DNA of 64,000 nucleotides from CALJFL01 sp047633055. Lineage in GTDB: Bacteria > Pseudomonadota > Gammaproteobacteria > Pseudomonadales > Halieaceae. Below are positions 34,001 through 40,659 of this stretch, piece after piece. The stretch spans positions 1 through 64,000 of the forward strand of contig JBLIEI010000010.1 of assembly GCA_047633055.1 (NCBI GenBank), read 5' to 3'. Made by a program: the position numbers and the translations under genes. The notes under the pieces were generated by a model, which saw nothing but the letters and a program-made list of their open reading frames with translations, was not told the DNA's origin and made no database searches. Numbering within the stretch: position 1 is the first letter of the stretch; every line of letters starts with the position of its first letter.

Positions 34001-35508
34001 GATGATTGATTGCTGGGGTCATGTTTTAGGTTGCGGAACTGACCCAAATCTTCGTCGAAGATACTAAGTCCGCCTCCGAATGTTCCAACTAGAATTTCTT
34101 TGGTTGAAGATCTTAAGATCGAAGTAATACCGTTGGCACCAATTGAGTTTTTGTCTAATTCCGAATGTACAAATACCTTTGAAGTATTAGTTTTCAGGTC
34201 AATCCTGTTCAAGCCCCCACTAAAAGTGCCTACCCAGAGGGTGTTCTCCTCCCCCAAAAGGCTCATCACAATTGGACTGCTCAGCTTTACTGGGTTGGTC
34301 GATTCATTTATCCACTCAAATCTAGTCGCTTCTGGCCTAAGTCTATTTAGTCCATCGTCGGTGCCGACCCAAAGGCTTCCGTCCCCTGTTTCGCCAAACG
34401 CATTTACTGAATCGCTAGATAGGTTGATGTTCTGGCTACTGATCTTTGGGAACAGCTGTTTAGCCCCTTGGGACAAACCGTAGAATGTTCCAGCCCAGTA
34501 TTTGCCTTCTTGCGACTGATAGATGCTGTAGCTCGAATTAGAAGACAGCTCTCCGCCGTGTCCGGCATATCTTTCAAAACTATCGGTTAAGGTGTCGTAA
34601 ACGCTTAAACCTTGGTCGGTTGCGACCCATATATAGCCGTCTAGGTCCTGAAATATGTCGAGTACCCCGTCTGAGGATATGGTTGACGGATCATCGGGTA
34701 CATGGCGGAAAGTTCTTGCTGTATTGGTTGCAGGATCATATTTAGCCACCCCTGCATTCGCTGTAGCGACCCAAATGAATCCGGAACTGTCTGTTTCGAT
34801 ATTAGTGAGATTCTCGGATGGAATAAAGTCTCCTCCGCCTGGGTTTTTCCTCATTACACTTACGGTATTTTGAATCTTATCAATACGAACAAGGCCTCCG
34901 CTATACGTTGAAGCCCATAGAACTCCATCCTCTGTTTCAGCGAAGCCTAGAACCTCTCCAAGATAAGGTACTTTTTCGGTGTCAGGCACGTAGTGCTTAA
35001 ATCGCATTGTGACGGGGTCGAAGGAACTAAATGAATTGTCGTATCCAAGCCAGATCTGCCCTGAAGTTGCAGTGTAAATACTGTAGATATCGTTGGAGTA
35101 CGGGGAGTCCGGGTTTCCTGGCTCGTTGTATCGGGCGCTAAACCTATTTAACGGCTCGTTATAGAGATTTAGCCCTCCACCTATGGTGGAAACCCACAGG
35201 CTTCCCTCGCTGTCTTCAGTTACTCCGGTTGTTACATTTGAACTGAGAGAATATGGATCAGAAACAGAGTATCTAAAATTTTCCAATGAGTGGCCATTAT
35301 ATTTATTGAGCCCCTCCTGCGTCACAAACCAGAGAGCTCCCCGGCTGTCTTGGTAAGTTTCAGAAACTGTTTGCTGTGTAAGGTTTTTAGAGAAGTCGCT
35401 AATTCGAAATTCATAGCGCGGTGGGGATAAATCTTGTGCGGCCCACGGGCCCGTGGCAAAGAATGTTGCTAGCAGGTAAAAGAATGCGAGCGCGCATTGT
35501 TTGTTCAT
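31018..35508 (-). CDS. Hybrid beta-propeller sensor histidine kinase/response regulator with Hpt
   Basis: A 1496-aa hybrid sensor. Order: signal peptide (residues 1-23), periplasmic propeller repeats (many G-x-L-W-V/I-G-T) to about 660, and a Y_Y_Y domain to about 790. Next come a membrane helix, HisKA with phosphorylated His866 in F-L-A-T-M-S-H-E-I-R-T-P-M, and a HATPase with G-G-T-G-L-G-L-T-I-S. The first receiver-like domain is degenerate (I-L-I-L-D-Y region, no normal Lys motif). The second receiver is intact, with Asp1280 in I-F-M-D-C-Q-M-P. A C-terminal Hpt has His1439 in T-A-H-A-I-K-S-M. It resembles HTCS-type sensors but ends in a phosphorelay module, not a DNA-binding domain. The region is AT-rich and possibly acquired. 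Confidence 0.88.
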   Translation of the reverse strand: MNKQCALAFFYLLATFFATGPWAAQDLSPPRYEFRISDFSKNLTQQTVSETYQDSRGALWFVTQEGLNKYNGHSLENFRYSVSDPYSLSSNVTTGVTEDSEGSLWVSTIGGGLNLYNEPLNRFSARYNEPGNPDSPYSNDIYSIYTATSGQIWLGYDNSFSSFDPVTMRFKHYVPDTEKVPYLGEVLGFAETEDGVLWASTYSGGLVRIDKIQNTVSVMRKNPGGGDFIPSENLTNIETDSSGFIWVATANAGVAKYDPATNTARTFRHVPDDPSTISSDGVLDIFQDLDGYIWVATDQGLSVYDTLTDSFERYAGHGGELSSNSSYSIYQSQEGKYWAGTFYGLSQGAKQLFPKISSQNINLSSDSVNAFGETGDGSLWVGTDDGLNRLRPEATRFEWINESTNPVKLSSPIVMSLLGEENTLWVGTFSGGLNRIDLKTNTSKVFVHSELDKNSIGANGITSILRSSTKEILVGTFGGGLSIFDEDLGQFRNLKHDPSNQSSLSNNNVIALYKDSLGYIWIGTENGLNLFEPPNSFRRFYSERGNEDSISSDMVWEMYEDKQQNLWLGTKGGGLNMWAEEHRSSLEQRFSHYSENIALPSSNIYGISSDDHGNLWLSHNRGLTKFSINELNSHHYGIKDGLQDIEFNMGAAFKTSDGAIFFGGNRGYNSVETSQLVERTEPPKVSISKIKIMNQPAALEQPYKNLSKLVLNHTDTMFSVEFFAADYSNPSLIKYGYKLEGVNPDWVISQDARIASFTTLPAGNYILRLAAANPDGVWNWDGVTLPVTVLPPPWKSSWAYAGYGISMLSGLVVLLRQQRRKANLSQVRQRELEMMVQERTVDLDQAKRQAEEANKAKSDFLATMSHEIRTPMHGMIGMTELLLHTSLSDQQKKFARAAHNSGTSLLKLINDILDFSKLEASKVEVETTEFNLTRLIDEICYLQAEPSERKGVILSNIIDPTIPLMTIGDPAKIRQVVMNLLSNAIKFTATGHVTVTTSHTLIPSQPHSILICITVEDEGIGMDEQTQNKVFEPFIQADASTTREYGGTGLGLTISRNFVEIMGGDLEVKSKPGVGTSTILSIPLKVANTSATVQDFTFETAFLLCEDDHITAMVTSHFKGFGIRVDRLNSIGEMVTRQDQADILILDYISKDYKPGNIDAISDLSGQKVLLLTPLSFDLSNPVLSNFSTITKPITQSALRQYLEESTGSVASEATHAQTSPPPHRNQAPKLVLVAEDVETNQRIAREMLGLLGFEVDIASNGAEAVSMFMKKTYDVIFMDCQMPVLDGYKATEKIRIIEQENNLTRTSIVALTAGTSVEEKSKCRDAGMDRHVTKPFSLSEIKKELEALTGITHIQMHSWDMGDKNSALDEIAGSAPPEAGEIFDHVAIENIRELERQTGKLILPELYKGFTLQMNEKLDQLSEQITMGDATNIYKTAHAIKSMCANMGAEKIKITSARMEIDAKEGLLENMVEELESLNNQFTEFSNAFCQEQLV

Positions 35509-35767
35509 TTTCCATCAGCCCAATTAAAGAACCAACGATTCTAATGAATATTGCAATCTATAACCACTTCTGGTCTTTCTTTAGGAAGTTTTTTGAAGGT
35601 GGCTTGGGCTCAACGCCGGAAGCCGGTCAGGAGAAAGGGCCAGTAATGAAATTGTTGCTAAACATATACTTTGACGACTCCATTGCCATCAAAGTGTTTT
35701 TTCCTACATTCCGAAGATGGTTCCTCAGAGGGTTTCAAATTTCCCCATGAAGAATTTGTCGTGCTCT
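35509..35767. other. Gap between the hybrid kinase and the repeat-protein gene
   Basis: This is the upstream region of the kinase and the downstream region of the repeat-protein gene. I see no gene; an in-frame plus-strand stretch here is a chance frame. The segment 35520-35700 is AT-rich and may contain the kinase promoter, but no clear box is recognisable. Confidence 0.3.
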
Positions 35768-36415
35768 CTAGTGTGCACGCCAGCGATAGCCGGCAACTGC
35801 AGCGGTATTGCTTGCACGCCAGCGATATCCGGTAACTTCAGGGGTGCTGCTCGCACGCCAGCGATATCCGGTAACTTCAGGGGTGCTGCTTGCACGCCAG
35901 CGATATCCGGTAACTGTGGGGGTATTGCTTGCACGCCAGCGATATCCGGTAACTGTGGGGGTATTGCTTGCACGCCAGCGATATCCGGTAACTGTGGGGG
36001 TATTGCTTGCACGCCAGCGATAACCCGTGACTTCAGGAGTATTACTTGTGCGCCAGCGATAACCCGTCTGCTCCGGCTTATTCATCACTTTCCACTGAAA
36101 TCCAGCGGAGCCGGCGTAGTCTCCGGACGCCGCAGGCTTACTTTGAGTAGGTTGGTCCCACTTGTACCCGGTGTGTTTCTGGGAAGTCTCATCTGCCCAG
36201 GAAGATGGGGTAATCGATGCGGGCTCGGTTTTGCCCCACTTATACCCGGAAGGAGTGCCAGCGCGAGTGTAATCGACTTCAGAGGCAAGTTGATGGCTGA
36301 TCCTGTGGATCGTGCTAGATCCGGCAGCCACGTCTGCGGCAAATGCCTGAGGTAAGGCTACTGCAGTCAGTATTGCGCCAGCTCCGATATGTCCCATGAT
36401 CCTTAAAGTCTTCAT
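35768..36415 (-). CDS. Secreted tandem-repeat protein with 13-residue G-Y-R-W-R repeats
   Basis: A 215-aa protein of no family I recognise. Residues 1-26 form a signal peptide ending A-F-A-A. Eleven G-(Y/F)-x-W motifs follow, at residues 57, 83, 105, 118, 131, 144, 157, 170, 183, 196 and 209. The last nine are exactly 13 apart. The consensus unit is G-Y-R-W-R-A-S-N-T-P-T-V-T, with a P-E-V variant, positively charged and cysteine-free. The first, degenerate copies lie in a less repetitive region (G-Y-K-W-G-K, G-Y-K-W-D-Q), which confirms the frame. The start has a strong AAGGGAG site. The gene lies between the subtilase and the hybrid kinase on one strand. Ligand, wall-binding or peptide-precursor roles are open. 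Confidence 0.82.
   Translation of the reverse strand: MKTLRIMGHIGAGAILTAVALPQAFAADVAAGSSTIHRISHQLASEVDYTRAGTPSGYKWGKTEPASITPSSWADETSQKHTGYKWDQPTQSKPAASGDYAGSAGFQWKVMNKPEQTGYRWRTSNTPEVTGYRWRASNTPTVTGYRWRASNTPTVTGYRWRASNTPTVTGYRWRASSTPEVTGYRWRASSTPEVTGYRWRASNTAAVAGYRWRAH
35775..36086 (-). repeat. 39-bp tandem repeat array inside the G-Y-R-W-R gene
   Basis: The plus-strand core GC(A/G)CGCCAGCGATA recurs at 35775, 35814, 35853, 35892, 35931, 35970, 36009 and, with A changed to G (GTGCGCC), at 36048, always 39 bp apart. Units 35892-36008 are nearly identical and two others share a second subtype, so expansion by slippage or recombination was recent. Because 39 is a multiple of three, several frames stay open on both strands. 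It is not CRISPR: there are no unique spacers. Confidence 0.92.
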
Positions 36416-36747
36416 AATTACGGCTCCCTTAAAAATATTTTTGTCGCTTCTGCGACGCAGTTCTCTATTACCTGTCTCTGTCTGAGACCTGACTTACGTT
36501 TTCTACGGTAAGTGCTTGACTTCAACTTACGATTGTCCCTCTCATAGCTGAATAGCAACATATACCCCTATTGGGTTAGCGCTTGGTCAAGCATCGGATA
36601 ATGGAGGTGGATTGAGGTAGGCTTGAAATTATATAAACTATTGATATATATCGATTAATGTCATAATTTCCGACCGAAATCGGACCCATTGCCCTATATG
36701 GGTCAATCAGCTCAAAATGAGTGTCACGGGATGTGGTGTTTTTGGAT
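36416..36747 (-). promoter_or_regulatory. Structured upstream region of the G-Y-R-W-R gene
   Basis: This 332-base gap holds several inverted repeats: GTCGC/GCGAC at 36443-36456 and GTCTC/GAGAC at 36474-36488. GTAAGT at 36508-36513 can pair either with ACTTAC at 36492-36497 or with ACTTAC at 36525-36530, two mutually exclusive hairpins. Further upstream, TCCGA/TCGGA (36669-36684) and GACCCAT/ATGGGTC (36683-36704) may terminate the subtilase transcript. The alternating pairing suggests a switchable leader or paired operator. No known riboswitch class is recognised. Confidence 0.5.
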
Positions 36748-38763
36748 TTAGCGGTTTTTGGGCGCCGCGAGATTCTGCATTGCGGCGGCTTCTTCACGAT
36801 AAATTTCGACCCAATCCAGAGGAGAAAGGTTATCTGTCGAGTCAGTTGAGTCGGGAATCGAAGTGCGTTCGAGGTGTTCTTTAGCGCCCCATTTTCTGGT
36901 TTTGCTCAATCCTTGGGCAGCGGGCTCCAGAGCAAGTATTTCGCTCAGCCCGGGCAGACTGACCGTGTCTTTTTCGTCAGTAATAGCGGGTCCCTGAAAA
37001 TGTGCATCGCCGGCCATATCAGCTTCAATGTCTAGGTCCTCATTCCCGCAGCCGCGTTTTCCCAAGGTAATTGCTCTAGTGGCGCTAACGTAGCCGCTGC
37101 CTTGCTGAAAGGGGCTGTAGGCTAGTCTTCCATCGGCGTTGATAGCGGGTTCGGCGGTGCTCATCAGCATGCATTTTACGTCGTCGGGACTGAGCTCTGG
37201 CTCGAGTTGTAAAATCAGAGCGGCTATTCCGGCAACGATGGCGCTGGCCTGGGAGGTTCCTGTCATCACAAACTCGCCTGTTTTGAGCAAATATTGGGGT
37301 AACTCGCCAATGAGGCTGGATCCTGGTCGCGTCAGGCCGCTAATGTGTCCACCGGGAGCGATAATGTCCGGCTTGATATGCGCGGAGGGTGTTGGCCCCC
37401 GGGCGGAGAAGTCGGGTATGTAGTCGTCGTCTCGGGTGTCTGTTGTCCAGGAATCGGTGACTGCACCTACGGTAATGATATAAGGCAGATTCCCCGGTGA
37501 GCCAACGGTCATCGGGTCGGGGCCGCTGTTCCCTGCTGCCGCAATCACTGTTATGCCTGCCGCCCAGGCGCGCATTACGGCCTGGTTGATTGGGTCCTGC
37601 CAGTAGGGCCAGCGGGGCGGGGCGGCGAAGGACAAGTTCAACACCTTGATGTTCAATCGTTCTCGATTGTCTACAACCCACTGCACGCCGCGCACTATAT
37701 CCAGAAATTCTCCCTGTCCCTCATCGTTAAACGCTTTGACCGATACTAGCGAAACATCCGGGGAGATCCCCTTGTAGCTCCCCAGCGGCTTGTTGTCGAC
37801 GGTAACCATACCGCTGTGCGCAATAATGCTGGTCATATGTGTGCCATGGCCACTAGCGTCAAACACTTCCTGGTTGGCTATGTCGCGTATGGCATCGTAG
37901 CGGCCAATGACGCGGGGTTCTCCGCGGGTGTTCAGTTTCAGTACCGAGGTTTCCCATAAACCTGAGTCCAGTACGGCTAAGGTGACACCGCTGCCTGTAA
38001 TTCCGAGTTTGTGCAGCGCATCGGCGCCTACTATGCTCGGAAAGTAAGAATTGTTGTGATTGTCGGAGTAACCGGGTATGAGTTTAGTACTGCAGTCATT
38101 CCCAAAATCTGCGGAAATAACGAAGTCTCGCTGCTGCACATGGTTCCAAATTTCAGCAGTGGGCGGGCTATCAAACCTGGCCCGCAAAACGGAATTCTCG
38201 GCAATTTTTGGGGCAGCGGCAGTGTCCAGGGTGAGTGCTAATTTACCGGGGTTTGCCAGTTTGAGAAGCTTGCGTGGGAAAGCGTGCTCGCCCAGGCTAA
38301 GCGACGTCAGTGCTCCCAGTTCCACTGGCCATTCAAGTTCGAGCTTCTGCAGGTCAAGTAGGTCGTTCTCGCGTTTGTAAAGGCGCCATTCGATGTCTGG
38401 CCCCGCAATATCCAGCTCCAGTGAACCCGCAATATGACATGATTCATCACCGCTCTCTGGTTTTTCCTCTACCGGATCTCCCAGCGCCAGATCGTCTATG
38501 TATCGATGTACCAGTGGCGACGTGATCAGCGTATCGAGTTGCGCGCGGGTGACGTTTGCGCCCACGGCGTCAATAATGTGCAGAACATGGCTGACAGAGC
38601 CGCCGCGCTCCTCTACAAGGCTCTTTAATTCGGACGCAGGCGCCCCTTGCAGCATTACCCGTAGCTGTTCGGTATTGTCGTTCGAGTTCGCAGCCAGTGT
38701 CGGAGACGCAAAAAAAATCGCCAGCGCAAAAGTTTGATTGAGTGAATGCAGCTTTTTCAACAC
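36748..38763 (-). CDS. Exported S8 family serine peptidase (subtilase)
   Basis: A 671-aa subtilisin-like protease. After a signal peptide (L-K-K-L-H-S-L-N-Q-T-F-A-L-A-I-F-F, residues 2-18, ending near T-L-A-A) comes an N-terminal region of about 230 residues, probably a propeptide, then the S8 domain. Catalytic residues: Asp266 (V-L-D-S-G), His306 (G-H-G-T-H), the oxyanion Asn411 (A-A-G-N-S-G-P) and Ser504 (M-T-G-T-S-Q-A-S-A). The GTG at 38761-38763 is chosen because an earlier start would lie in the upstream c-di-GMP gene; TTG 38760 is an alternative. It precedes the repeat protein on the same strand, which makes the repeats a candidate substrate, an inference only. Confidence 0.9.
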   Translation of the reverse strand: MLKKLHSLNQTFALAIFFASPTLAANSNDNTEQLRVMLQGAPASELKSLVEERGGSVSHVLHIIDAVGANVTRAQLDTLITSPLVHRYIDDLALGDPVEEKPESGDESCHIAGSLELDIAGPDIEWRLYKRENDLLDLQKLELEWPVELGALTSLSLGEHAFPRKLLKLANPGKLALTLDTAAAPKIAENSVLRARFDSPPTAEIWNHVQQRDFVISADFGNDCSTKLIPGYSDNHNNSYFPSIVGADALHKLGITGSGVTLAVLDSGLWETSVLKLNTRGEPRVIGRYDAIRDIANQEVFDASGHGTHMTSIIAHSGMVTVDNKPLGSYKGISPDVSLVSVKAFNDEGQGEFLDIVRGVQWVVDNRERLNIKVLNLSFAAPPRWPYWQDPINQAVMRAWAAGITVIAAAGNSGPDPMTVGSPGNLPYIITVGAVTDSWTTDTRDDDYIPDFSARGPTPSAHIKPDIIAPGGHISGLTRPGSSLIGELPQYLLKTGEFVMTGTSQASAIVAGIAALILQLEPELSPDDVKCMLMSTAEPAINADGRLAYSPFQQGSGYVSATRAITLGKRGCGNEDLDIEADMAGDAHFQGPAITDEKDTVSLPGLSEILALEPAAQGLSKTRKWGAKEHLERTSIPDSTDSTDNLSPLDWVEIYREEAAAMQNLAAPKNR

Positions 38764-38767
38764 GCTG

Positions 38768-40576
38768 CTAGCCCCGCATGACTTCCTTGATTTGTTCGGC
38801 AAAGTTCTGGCGCAAAACCCCGGGTACATCTTCTGGATACAGTGGACTGGCGAAGTAGAAACCCTGCAACAGGTCGCAACGCTGATTCACCAGGTAGCGC
38901 AGTTGATCCGGTTCCTCGATGCCTTCGGCAATGGAGCGCAGGTTCATCGTTTTCGAGAGCGCTAGAATGGCGTCGATAATAGCCCGGCCATTGGGGCTGT
39001 CCAGGTCTGCAACGAAGCTCTGGTCGATTTTCAAAGTGTCGATGGGGAAGCGTTTGAGATAACTTAAAGAGGAATAGCCAGTGCCAAAGTCATCAACCGC
39101 CAGCTCTATGCCAAGGCCTTTGAGCTCATTGAGTTTGGCAATGTTGGTCTCTGCGTCGGTCATAATGGCGCTTTCTGTCAGTTCTAACTCCAGTCTACGG
39201 GGGTCTAGTCCGGATCGCCCTAGAAAATCCGCGATACTTTGAGTCAAATTGCCTTGGTTGAATTGCAGTGGTGAGATGTTAATACAGATGCGAAAGGCAG
39301 GCAGGCCCAGTGTTTCCCAATACAGGCAATTGCGGGCAACTTCGTTCATTACCCAGTCACCCAGTTCAATAATTTGGCCGGTGCGTTCAGCAACGGGAAT
39401 AAATTCCCCCGGTGAGATCATTCCGCGTTCGGGGTGCTTCCACCGAACCAGGGCTTCCATACTCACGACGTCGCCGGTATCTATTTCTATTTGCGGCTGG
39501 TACCGGAGCTCAAGTTCATTGTGCGTCATAGCGTGGCGCAGTTCTTCTTCCATTTTTAGCTGTTCGACAGCCCGGGAGTTCATCTCCTCGTTGTAGAACC
39601 GGTAGCAGGCGCGGCCCTCGGCCTTGGCAACGTACATCGCCGTATCCGCGTTGCGAACCAGCGTGTCGGGATCTTCACCATCTTCGGGGAAAACAGCAAT
39701 ACCGATGCTTGGCGTTACCACGGGATTATGCGACTGCAATGCGATAGGTTGAGATAAGCTGTGCAGGATACGCTTGGCTACACCCTCAACGTGCTCTAGT
39801 TCCACATCCGATAGCACCACGGTGAATTCATCGCCACCCAAGCGTGCGATTTCGGTGCCGCTATTTGTGTCTTCATTGTCCTCAGCGCTGGCATCGGAGA
39901 AGTAGTTGATCGCATCGTCTTCCCGCAATTCAAGTGTCAGGCGTTTGGCAATCTCTACCAGCAGGCGATCACCGCGACCATGGCCGATTGAGTCGTTGAT
40001 GCGTTTGAAATGGTCCAGATCAATAAACAGTAACGCGGCGTTGGATTTGTGTCGCTGGCAGCGCTTCAATATACGATTGAGTTGCTCATTGAAGCTGCGC
40101 CGGTTGGGCAGGCTTGTTAAGGGGTCGAAGTAGGCCAGATATCGCAGCCGATCTTCCTGCCGCTTCAGCGCATTGAAGGCGCTGCTGGCGCGCAGCATGT
40201 ACTGTACATCGCGGCCCAGCAGGGACCAGTTCACGGGCTTGGTCTTGTATTGCGTGGCACCTGCTTCGAAGCCCTGGTCAATCGATTGGCGATCGTCTGA
40301 GCCGGTGACAATCATAATAGGGATAGATTCACCCTGGGGCATTTGGCGAATGCGCTCGCACACTTCCAGTCCACTCATGCCGGGCATTTCAACATCGAGG
40401 AATACCAGGTCAGGACGCTCGCGGACGAACATATCGATGGCTTCGAGACCATTGGCTGCCTCAACTACAATCATGCCCTCAGCTTCGAGGCACTGACGGG
40501 TCAATAGACGCACGTTGAGGTCGTCATCGGCGACTAGGATTTTTGCGCTATATCCGGTTGTGTTAATGGTTGCCAT
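38768..40576 (-). CDS. Response regulator with REC, GGDEF and EAL domains
   Basis: A 602-aa cytosolic c-di-GMP protein. The receiver has acidic D-D-D, phosphorylated Asp61 (L-V-F-L-D-V-E-M-P-G-M) and T-K-P near 112. The GGDEF domain has an intact G-G-D-E-F at 247-251 but no RxxD inhibitory site; an acidic loop rich in D/E/N precedes it. The EAL domain has M-E-A-L-V-R-W at 373-379 and D-D-F-G-T-G-Y-S-S-L. Both synthesis and hydrolysis are formally possible. The adjoining kinases could phosphorylate Asp61. The subtilase start lies only four bases past its stop, so they are probably co-transcribed. Confidence 0.92.
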   Translation of the reverse strand: MATINTTGYSAKILVADDDLNVRLLTRQCLEAEGMIVVEAANGLEAIDMFVRERPDLVFLDVEMPGMSGLEVCERIRQMPQGESIPIMIVTGSDDRQSIDQGFEAGATQYKTKPVNWSLLGRDVQYMLRASSAFNALKRQEDRLRYLAYFDPLTSLPNRRSFNEQLNRILKRCQRHKSNAALLFIDLDHFKRINDSIGHGRGDRLLVEIAKRLTLELREDDAINYFSDASAEDNEDTNSGTEIARLGGDEFTVVLSDVELEHVEGVAKRILHSLSQPIALQSHNPVVTPSIGIAVFPEDGEDPDTLVRNADTAMYVAKAEGRACYRFYNEEMNSRAVEQLKMEEELRHAMTHNELELRYQPQIEIDTGDVVSMEALVRWKHPERGMISPGEFIPVAERTGQIIELGDWVMNEVARNCLYWETLGLPAFRICINISPLQFNQGNLTQSIADFLGRSGLDPRRLELELTESAIMTDAETNIAKLNELKGLGIELAVDDFGTGYSSLSYLKRFPIDTLKIDQSFVADLDSPNGRAIIDAILALSKTMNLRSIAEGIEEPDQLRYLVNQRCDLLQGFYFASPLYPEDVPGVLRQNFAEQIKEVMRG

Positions 40577-40659
40577 ACAGTTGATGGGTACCGCTAGTCA
40601 AATGAGTTTAGGCTAACATCACTAGCGGTTTGCGCCTAGTGTGATTGCAGTTTGGCCCG

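Noticed and set aside
35775..36086. CRISPR-like array
   Set aside because: The units are contiguous and nearly identical in full, with no unique spacers and no cas genes in the window.
35717..36355. Plus-strand frame through the 39-bp repeats, encoding repeated C-T-P-A-I-S-G-N units
   Set aside because: The unit length is a multiple of three, so opposite-strand frames stay open automatically. It has no signal peptide or ribosome site, and the N-terminal G-Y-K-W copies support only the minus-strand frame.
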